19,952 bases of DNA, from positions 1 to 19,952 of the forward strand of contig JBFXAN010000121.1 of assembly GCA_050184225.1 (NCBI GenBank), given 5' to 3'. Each line of letters starts with the position of its first letter. Within the stretch, counting starts at the first letter, position 1. The DNA comes from JBFXAN01 sp050184225 (lineage in GTDB: Bacteria > Chloroflexota > Dehalococcoidia > CAUJGQ01). This document shows positions 14,537-19,952 of the stretch, piece by piece. The notes under the pieces are model-generated. The model made no database searches, was not told the origin of the DNA, and was given only the letters and a program-made list of their open reading frames with translations. The position numbers and the translations under genes were made by a program.

Positions 14537-15388
14537 ATGGGTAAGGGCAGACAATTGCGAGCGGCGCTCGCCGACGGCCTGGTGGTGGCCCCGTTCGTCT
14601 ACGACGGGCTGACGGCCAAGATCGCGCAGGCACACGGCTTTCGCGCCTGTTACATGACCGGTCACGGCACGGCCGCACAGGCCGGCTTCCCCGATCTGGG
14701 ATTGATCAGCTTCGGCGAGATGGTCGCGAATCTGCGCTACGTCGCCGGGGCGGTCGATATCCCCGTCGTGGCAGATGCGGACACCGGCTATGGCAATCCC
14801 CTCAACGTGCGCCGCACGGTGCGGGAGTATGAGCGGGCCGGGGCGGCGGCGCTGCACATGGAGGACCAGGTGTTCCCGAAGAAGTGCGGCTTCTTCGAGG
14901 GCAAGGCGGTCATCCCTGTCGATGAAGCCGTGCAGAAGGTCAGGGCCGCGGTTGATGCGCGCCACGACCCGGACTTTGTAATCATCGCTCGCACCGATGC
15001 GCTCGCGGTGAGCGGCTGGGATGCGGTCGAGGAGCGGGTGTTCCGCTACCGCGAGGCCGGGGCCGACCTGGTGTTCGTGGATGGCATCCGCACGCCCGAC
15101 GACCTGCAACAGTACACCGATCGCCTCGTGCGTGCCGGCCTGCCCTGTTTGTACAACGGCATGATCGAGCCAACCGGAGACATCGCCGCCCGCGGATTCT
15201 CCTTGATGATCACCGGCGGCGGGCATGGCCTGTCATACATGGCGGTGCGCAAGGCGATGCTGGAGGCGCGCAGCGGGGATGGCCGGTCTGCCTCCAGTCG
15301 CTTGGAGTTCGGCTCGATCACCGATCTGCTCGGCCTGCCCGAGATCTATGAGATTGAAGCCCGGTACGCTGCCTTGCCAGCCGGATAG
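14537..15388 (+). CDS. Isocitrate lyase/PEP mutase-family lyase, copy 2
   Basis: The 283-residue protein is a tandem paralogue of the preceding lyase. It aligns without gaps for at least the first 150 residues. It keeps Asp80 and Asp82 (ADADTGYGN), Glu109 (HMEDQ) and the loop FPKKCGF (115-119) with Cys117 and the same Phe in place of His. The halves differ most near the C-terminus (about 205-283), the part that in this superfamily swaps between subunits and shapes the pocket. Differences such as YMTGHG against YMTGFG near residue 43 could alter substrate choice. ATG at 14537 is chosen for GAGG 6 bases before it; it starts 17 bases after copy 1. The two could form a mixed oligomer or act on two related substrates. 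Confidence 0.92.
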   Translation: MGKGRQLRAALADGLVVAPFVYDGLTAKIAQAHGFRACYMTGHGTAAQAGFPDLGLISFGEMVANLRYVAGAVDIPVVADADTGYGNPLNVRRTVREYERAGAAALHMEDQVFPKKCGFFEGKAVIPVDEAVQKVRAAVDARHDPDFVIIARTDALAVSGWDAVEERVFRYREAGADLVFVDGIRTPDDLQQYTDRLVRAGLPCLYNGMIEPTGDIAARGFSLMITGGGHGLSYMAVRKAMLEARSGDGRSASSRLEFGSITDLLGLPEIYEIEARYAALPAG

Positions 15389-15483
15389 GCCGGTCCAACG
15401 TCAACCGTGGGACCGCTCCCGCCCAGCCGATGTGTTGGGGGCGTGGGGAAAGAGCGAAGAGCACCGATCAAGAGAGGCACACA

Positions 15484-16737
15484 ATGGGCATGACGATTGC
15501 GGAGAAGATCCTCGCCAAGCACGCCGACCGTGACAGCGTGCAGCCGGGCGAATACCTATGGTGCAAGGTGGACGCGACCAGCGGCCACGTCCTGCGGGCA
15601 TTGGAGCGGGTGGGCGTGGATGAGGTGTGGGACCGCGACAAAGTATTCGTGGTCGAGGATCACCTGGCGCCGCCGCCGACGATTGAGGCGGCGAACGCAG
15701 CCCGTGAGACGCGGCGGCTGGTAAAGAAGTACGGCATCACCAACTTCTTCGAATATGGCCGCGGCGGCATCCTCCATCAGGTGTTCGCCGAGCGAGGGAT
15801 GTTCGCCCCCGGCGAGTTGGTGGCGATGGGCGACTCGCACTCCACGTCCGGTGGTGTGTTCAACGCCTGCGTCACCAACTCTGCCATCGACGCGCTGTAC
15901 ATCCTCGCCCTTGGCGAGCTGTGGTTCCGCGTGCCGGAGTCGGTCAAAGTGGTGCTCAACGGCACATTGCCGGCGTGGTGCGTGGGCAAGGACGTGATCC
16001 TCAAGGTTGCCGCCGAATTGGGCACCGACTTTGGGCTGTACAAATCGGTCGAGTATGTCGGGCCGGTGGCCTCACAGATGACGCTGGCGCAGCGCTGGAC
16101 GATCTCGAACATGGGCGTCGAAGTCGGCGCCAAGTTCGCCATCTTCGAGGCCGATGACAAGGTCGACGAGTTCCTCCACGGCCGGGTCAATCGCCCGTAC
16201 GAGCGTGTGTATGCCGATCCGGACGCGGCCTATGAATCGGTACACGAGTTCGACTTCAGCGACCTGGTGCCGATGGTGGCCAAGCCCGGCGACCCCGGCA
16301 ACGGCGTGCCGGTGTCGGAGGTGGCGACCGAACGGGTGAAGATCGATCAGGCGTTCCTTGGTTCCTGCACGAATGCCCGTCTCGAAGACCTGGAGGTAGC
16401 CGCCCGCATCCTGAAGGGGCGAAAGGTCCATCCGGACGTGCGGATGCTGGTCAGCCCGGCATCACAGGAAGTGTTCAGCCAGGCGCTCAAGCGGGGCTAC
16501 CTGGAGGTGCTGGCCGATGCCGGCGCGCTGGTGGAGCACTCTACCTGCGGCCCCTGCTACGGCGGTCACATGGGGTTGCTCGGCGACGAAGAGGTATGCA
16601 TCTCCTCCAGCAATCGCAATTTCCAGGGGCGGATGGGCAGCCCGCTTGCTTTCTCCTACCTGGCGAGCCCGGCCACCGTGGCCGCCGCAGCCGTGGCCGG
16701 TGAGATCGTTGACCCGCGTGAGTTCCTGTCGGACTGA
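15484..16737 (+). CDS. Aconitase-family hydratase large subunit (LeuC/HacA/DmdA-like)
   Basis: The 417-residue protein matches the short, archaeal-type LeuC group, which includes 3-isopropylmalate dehydratase, homoaconitase and dimethylmaleate hydratase large subunits. Three Cys for a [4Fe-4S] cluster are visible: Cys295 (GSCTNAR) and Cys355 and Cys358 (CGPCYGGH). Other conserved parts are VEDHLAPPP (57-65) and GDSHSTSGG (116-124). The last is usually GDSHTxTxGA; the Ser and the GGVFN that follow are unusual, as is VDATSGH in place of the common VDxxxxHD. The enzyme would add or remove water across a C=C in a dicarboxylate. ATG at 15484 follows AGAGAGG by 6 bases; a second ATG at 15490 is less well placed. 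The small subunit follows. Leucine synthesis is possible but the context argues for catabolism. Confidence 0.9.
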   Translation: MGMTIAEKILAKHADRDSVQPGEYLWCKVDATSGHVLRALERVGVDEVWDRDKVFVVEDHLAPPPTIEAANAARETRRLVKKYGITNFFEYGRGGILHQVFAERGMFAPGELVAMGDSHSTSGGVFNACVTNSAIDALYILALGELWFRVPESVKVVLNGTLPAWCVGKDVILKVAAELGTDFGLYKSVEYVGPVASQMTLAQRWTISNMGVEVGAKFAIFEADDKVDEFLHGRVNRPYERVYADPDAAYESVHEFDFSDLVPMVAKPGDPGNGVPVSEVATERVKIDQAFLGSCTNARLEDLEVAARILKGRKVHPDVRMLVSPASQEVFSQALKRGYLEVLADAGALVEHSTCGPCYGGHMGLLGDEEVCISSSNRNFQGRMGSPLAFSYLASPATVAAAAVAGEIVDPREFLSD

Positions 16738-16769
16738 TGGCCGCGGCAGCGAGTATAGAGGAGTGGACT

Positions 16770-17300
16770 ATGCAGACCGTGTACACGGGCAAGGTGTGGA
16801 AGTTCGGCGACAAGGTGAGCACTGACCTGATGGTGCCCGGCTCCAAGGTGTTGGCCAAGCCGGGAATCTCGCCCGAAGAGGCGGCCTCATACTGCATGAG
16901 CGCCAATCGGCCGGGGTGGTCAGCCGAGGTTCAGCCTGGAGACATGCTCGTAGCAGGCATCAACTTCGGGTGTGGCTCGAGCCGCAATGGCTCCGCACCG
17001 CTCAAGGTGCTTGGTATCAGTTGTGTGCTGGCCGAGTCGGTGTCGCGCATTCACCTGCGTAATGCGATCAACACCGGCTTGGCCACGCTGGTCTGTCCTG
17101 GTATCCAGGATTTCGTCGAAGAGGGTGATCAGCTCCGGGTTGACATCGTCACGGGCACGGTCGAGAACCTGACGCGTGGCGGGAGCCTGCAGGCCGAGGC
17201 GTGGCCGGAAGACAGCCCGCCGTTCCAGATCTTGATGGCCGGCGGTTTCGACGAGTTCTTCAAGCAGAAATTGCGCGAGGCCGGCAAGATCCCGGCGTAA
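16770..17300 (+). CDS. Aconitase-family hydratase small subunit (LeuD/HacB/DmdB-like)
   Basis: This 176-residue swivel-domain protein completes the hydratase with the large subunit just upstream. It begins in the family manner, GKVWKFGDKVSTDLMVPG (7-24), and has the signature GINFGCGSSR (63-72). After SSR the family usually continues with E-H or E-Q; here it is NGSAPLK (73-79). The substrate-recognition loop, commonly RYL followed by two variable residues in isopropylmalate and homoaconitate enzymes, here appears to align with SKVL (25-28). Both changes suggest a substrate other than isopropylmalate. ATG at 16770 follows AGAGGAG by 6 bases; an ATG at 16737 overlapping the large-subunit stop is a weaker alternative that would add 11 residues. 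Confidence 0.88.
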   Translation: MQTVYTGKVWKFGDKVSTDLMVPGSKVLAKPGISPEEAASYCMSANRPGWSAEVQPGDMLVAGINFGCGSSRNGSAPLKVLGISCVLAESVSRIHLRNAINTGLATLVCPGIQDFVEEGDQLRVDIVTGTVENLTRGGSLQAEAWPEDSPPFQILMAGGFDEFFKQKLREAGKIPA

Positions 17301-17327
17301 TCGCGATCGTTGTCGAGGGGCAAGCGG

Positions 17328-18287
17328 ATGGGTATGCAGCGATATCTGATACGGCGGCTGCTGCTGAGCGTTCCCACACTCCTGGGCGTCTCACTGATCG
17401 TGTTCACGGTTATCCGATTGGCTCCCGGTGATGTGATCGATCTGATCGTCGGCGACTACGGCGCCGCCTCGCCTGAGGTCAAAGAGGCGATCCGCAAGGA
17501 ATACAGCCTGGACGACAACATGCTCGTTCAGTATGGGTCCTGGTTGTCAGACATCGTGCGCTTCGATCTGGGGCGGTCGATCATCAGCAACCGGACGGTG
17601 GCCAGCGAGCTGGGCAACCGGCTCCCGGTCACGTTCCAGCTGAGCTTGATGGCAATCCTCTTCTCCACGACGTTTGGCTTGACGATCGGGGTGATATCGG
17701 CGATTCGCCAGGATACCGCCGTCGACTACGTCGGGCGGAGTGTCGCCGTGGGATTGCTGGCGGTGCCGGGGTTCTGGGTGGCGATCCTACTGATCACGCT
17801 CGCCGGCCGGTACTTTGCCTGGGGCGTTCCGCCCAATCGCTACGTCCCCTTCACCGAGAACCCGATCGGCAACATCAAGATGCTCATCATACCGGCACTG
17901 ATCCTCGGTATCGCACTTTCCGGAAGTGTGATGCGCTTCACCCGTTCGGCCATGTTGGAAGTGTTGCGGCAGGACTACATCCGCACGGCCAGCGCCAAGG
18001 GGCTGCGGTCGCGGACGGTGATGGTCCGGCATGCGTTGCGGAATGCGCTCATCCCGGTTGTGACCGTTATCGGTCTGCAACTGCCGGTCCTTGTCGGTGG
18101 AACCGTCATCATCGAGTCGATCTATTCGATTCCCGGCATGGGGCAGTACTACATCACCGCGGTAAACTCGCACGATTACCCGATCATCCAAGGGTTCAAT
18201 CTCTTGGTGGCGGCGGTGGTGGTATTCGCTAATCTGCTGATCGACGTGATGTACTCGTTGCTTGATCCAAGAATACGGTACGCATGA
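17328..18287 (+). CDS. ABC transporter permease, DppB/OppB type
   Basis: The 319-residue integral membrane protein is the first permease of a Dpp/Opp-type importer. It has an N-terminal helix (about 9-30, RRLLLSVPTLLGVSLIVF), a periplasmic loop with LAPGD and DLGRSI, and about five further helices. The EAA loop that contacts the ATPase is near YIRTASAKGLRSRTVMVRHA (about 220-239), followed by ALIPVVTVIGLQLPVLVGG. ATG at 17328 is chosen because GAGGGG (17313-17318) precedes it by 9 bases; ATG at 17334 is also in frame. It starts 27 bases after the hydratase small subunit and overlaps the next permease by 4 bases. The receptor of the same operon is the probable partner. Confidence 0.95.
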   Translation: MGMQRYLIRRLLLSVPTLLGVSLIVFTVIRLAPGDVIDLIVGDYGAASPEVKEAIRKEYSLDDNMLVQYGSWLSDIVRFDLGRSIISNRTVASELGNRLPVTFQLSLMAILFSTTFGLTIGVISAIRQDTAVDYVGRSVAVGLLAVPGFWVAILLITLAGRYFAWGVPPNRYVPFTENPIGNIKMLIIPALILGIALSGSVMRFTRSAMLEVLRQDYIRTASAKGLRSRTVMVRHALRNALIPVVTVIGLQLPVLVGGTVIIESIYSIPGMGQYYITAVNSHDYPIIQGFNLLVAAVVVFANLLIDVMYSLLDPRIRYA

Positions 18288-19201
18288 TGTCAAACAGTGC
18301 TGTCGTCCAGAAGCAAAGCGCCGCGCTCGTGACAGGCCCTCGGTGGCCGGCACGGGCCGCGAAGAATCTCACCTGGTTCGTGCGTCACAAGCCGCTGGGC
18401 GCTTTCGGCGCCGTGGTCATCCTCCTCCTGCTGCTGTTGGCTGCTGCACCTGGCCTGTTCACAACCCAGGATCCGAATCTGCAGTCGATCTTCAACCGCG
18501 AGTTGGGGCCATCAGCAGAGCACTGGATGGGCACCGATCAGCTTGGCCGGGATGTGTACACACGGGTTGTCTACGGTGCCCGCACCTCGATCATCATCGG
18601 TTTCGGTGTGGTGCTGTTGAGCGCGGTGATCGCCACCATGGTGGGCACGGTCACGGGCTACTTCGGCGGCTGGCTGGATACGGGCGTGCAGCGCTTGGTC
18701 GATATCGGCATTGCCCTGCCTGGTCTGGTGTTCATCATCATGGTGGTGACCTCAGTGCAGCAGATTCCGGTACTGATGCGCATCATCCTTGCGATTGGCG
18801 CGCTGAGTTGGTTCGGGCAGTCGCGTGTGATCCGCGGCACTGTGACGGCCACCAAGCAAAACCAGTACGTCGAGGCCGCCCGGGTGGTGGGCGCCAGCAA
18901 CACGCGGATCATGTTGCGCCACATTGTTCCCAACACCATTCCGATCATCATCGTGGCGGCTTCGATCCAGGTTGGCGCCGCCATCCTGGTCGAGTCGTCG
19001 CTGGCCTTTCTCGGATACGGCGTGCAGCCGCCCACCGCCAGTTGGGGGCGGATGCTGGACGAAGCGCGACAGCAGCTTGTCCGCTCGCCACACCTGGCCA
19101 TCTTCCCTGGTGCGGCCATCTTTCTGACCGTGTACAGCTTCAATATGTTTGGTGATGCGCTGCGGGACATCCTGGACCCACGAATGCGTGGAACCCGGTA
19201 A
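18284..19201 (+). CDS. ABC transporter permease, DppC/OppC type
   Basis: The 305-residue protein is the second permease of the importer. It has a hydrophilic N-terminus, a first helix near residues 40-60 (OppC_N-type segment), the conserved HWMGTDQLGRDVYTRVVYGARTS (split here only by description) around 81-103, and an EAA loop at YVEAARVVGASNTRIMLRH. The C-terminus ends DILDPRMRGTR, typical of the family. The ATG overlaps the stop of the first permease (ATGA, 4 bases), so the two are translationally coupled. A second ATG immediately follows and could also be used. The ATP-binding subunits are not found in the window; they may lie downstream or be shared with another system. Confidence 0.95.
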   Translation: MMSNSAVVQKQSAALVTGPRWPARAAKNLTWFVRHKPLGAFGAVVILLLLLLAAAPGLFTTQDPNLQSIFNRELGPSAEHWMGTDQLGRDVYTRVVYGARTSIIIGFGVVLLSAVIATMVGTVTGYFGGWLDTGVQRLVDIGIALPGLVFIIMVVTSVQQIPVLMRIILAIGALSWFGQSRVIRGTVTATKQNQYVEAARVVGASNTRIMLRHIVPNTIPIIIVAASIQVGAAILVESSLAFLGYGVQPPTASWGRMLDEARQQLVRSPHLAIFPGAAIFLTVYSFNMFGDALRDILDPRMRGTR

Positions 19202-19305
19202 CTGTCGGTGGTTATGTCCGGTAGAAAACGCGGGATCTGGCGCGCGCCCGCCTTGTGAATTTGCGTCGCGCCCAGCGACCTTGAAGCGAAGGAGTATCTG
19301 TTCGC

Positions 19306-19952
19306 ATGAAAAAGACCGCTCGTCTCCAAGAGTTGTTCCATCGTGGTCAGACCTTTGTCATCGCCGGCGGCGGCTGTGCGCTCCATGCCCGCATCGCGCA
19401 GGCGGCTGGGTATGAATGCGCTTACATGTCCGGGGCGATGACGTCGGCCACAGTGCTCGGCATCCCAGACGCGGGCTTGATCACAGCGACCGAGATGGTG
19501 GAGAACGCCGGCCGGATGGCAAGCGTGATCGACATTCCGCTGATCTCCGACTCGGATCAGGGCTTCGGCAATGCGATCAACGTCCGTCGCACGGTGCAGG
19601 CCTTCATCCGTGCTGGCGTAGCCGGCATCCACATCGAAGACCAAACCTTCCCCAAGCGGTGCGGTTTCGTGAAGGGGAAGGAGACGGTTTCAGTTGAGGA
19701 GGCGGTCGGCAAGTATCGAGCGGCCGTCGATGCCCGGAATGAGCTCGACCCGGACTTCGTGATCATCGCGCGTTGTGACGCGCGCGGCGCGGCCGGCGGA
19801 TCATTGGACGAGGTGATCACACGGTTGCAGGCATACAAGGAGACCGGTGTCGATGTGCTCTATCCCGAGGCGCTGACCAACCGGGACGAAGTGCGGGCGG
19901 TGCGCGCCGCGATCGATGGCCCGATGATCGGCACCCTCGGCTTCCTCGACCC
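19306..19952 (+). CDS. Isocitrate lyase/PEP mutase-family lyase, copy 3 (cut by window edge)
   Basis: A frame beginning with ATG at 19306 stays open to the window end, giving 215 residues of a third ICL/PEPM-family enzyme. AAGGAG at 19289-19294 is the ribosome site. It is more divergent than copies 1 and 2. The metal motif reads SDSDQGFGN (Asp82 and Asp84) in place of ADADTGYG, Glu111 lies in HIEDQ, and the loop is FPKRCGF with Cys119 and again Phe after the Gly. YMSGAMTSATVLGIPDAGL and IIARCDARG resemble methylisocitrate lyase and oxaloacetate decarboxylase-like members. It starts 104 bases after the second permease; no terminator was seen in between, so it may be part of the same operon. 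The catalytic role beyond a C-C lyase type cannot be fixed. Confidence 0.88.
   Translation, partial: MKKTARLQELFHRGQTFVIAGGGCALHARIAQAAGYECAYMSGAMTSATVLGIPDAGLITATEMVENAGRMASVIDIPLISDSDQGFGNAINVRRTVQAFIRAGVAGIHIEDQTFPKRCGFVKGKETVSVEEAVGKYRAAVDARNELDPDFVIIARCDARGAAGGSLDEVITRLQAYKETGVDVLYPEALTNRDEVRAVRAAIDGPMIGTLGFLD

Noticed and set aside
14495..15226. 243-codon minus-strand frame opposite the second lyase
   Set aside because: It mirrors a minus frame opposite the first lyase, as expected for antisense of duplicated genes, so it is not independent evidence of coding.
13653..15388. PEP mutase (phosphonate synthesis) role for the tandem lyases
   Set aside because: The loop carries the Cys of C-C lyases (KKCG) and there is no phosphonopyruvate decarboxylase or other phosphonate gene in the window.
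15391..15415. Possible hairpin between the second lyase and the hydratase (CGGTCC/GGACCG)
   Set aside because: Six bp of stem with a 13-base loop is too weak to call a terminator or attenuator.
15484..17300. Assignment of the hydratase pair as leucine-pathway LeuCD
   Set aside because: Not excluded, but no LeuA, LeuB or IlvC-type gene is nearby, the neighbours are lyases and an importer, and specificity motifs deviate. I left the gene symbols empty.
1..19952. CRISPR arrays, tRNA/rRNA genes, insertion sequences, phage genes
   Set aside because: No regularly spaced repeats, cloverleaf-like sequence, transposase motif or terminal inverted repeats were seen on reading both strands.

Overview
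The window is high-GC bacterial DNA (roughly 60-65% G+C by eye), densely packed, with several GTG starts and clear Shine-Dalgarno sites. Best guess for the source is Chloroflexota, class Thermomicrobia (Sphaerobacter/Nitrolancea-like). The basis is a caa3-type oxidase operon with membrane-bound cupredoxins, a Tat-lipoprotein solute receptor and the general protein flavour. This is an inference from gene content, not from a marker gene.

Region 1 (1-7624) is a respiratory module. On the minus strand lie a Sco-type copper chaperone (142-750) and the start of a small membrane protein (1-130, cut by the window edge). Diverging on the plus strand is a caa3 cytochrome c oxidase operon: CoxB with a fused cytochrome c domain, CoxA with a His-rich linker and extra C-terminal helices, CoxC, CtaF and the assembly factor CtaG. 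A membrane-anchored protein with two cupredoxin domains and an unassigned multi-helix membrane protein follow. A perfect 17-bp hairpin (7582-7624) closes this region. Sco and CtaG would load copper, CoxABC/CtaF form the oxidase, and the double cupredoxin may shuttle electrons or copper.

Region 2 (7683-9451) holds a fusion of a PPOX-like flavin split barrel to a UbiA/MenA-type prenyltransferase, then a 39-codon ORF with its own Shine-Dalgarno and a perfect 14-bp hairpin behind it. Region 3 (9561-11443, minus strand) is a two-component pair: a soluble HisKA_3-type histidine kinase overlapping a NarL/LuxR-type response regulator by 4 bp. A 411-bp intergenic region with palindromes separates it from region 4.

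Region 4 (11855 to the window end, plus strand) looks like one catabolic operon: a Tat-lipoprotein family-5 solute receptor, two tandem isocitrate lyase/PEP mutase-family lyases, a LeuC/LeuD-like hydratase pair, two Dpp-type permeases and a third lyase cut by the window edge. The ATPases are not in the window. There are no leucine-pathway neighbours, and the hydratase and lyase active-site motifs deviate from the common forms. The set matches in kind the last two steps known from nicotinate fermentation (dimethylmaleate hydratase plus 2,3-dimethylmalate lyase). My main hypothesis is therefore an uptake-hydration-cleavage pathway for an unsaturated or branched dicarboxylate. No tRNA, rRNA, CRISPR array or insertion sequence was seen.
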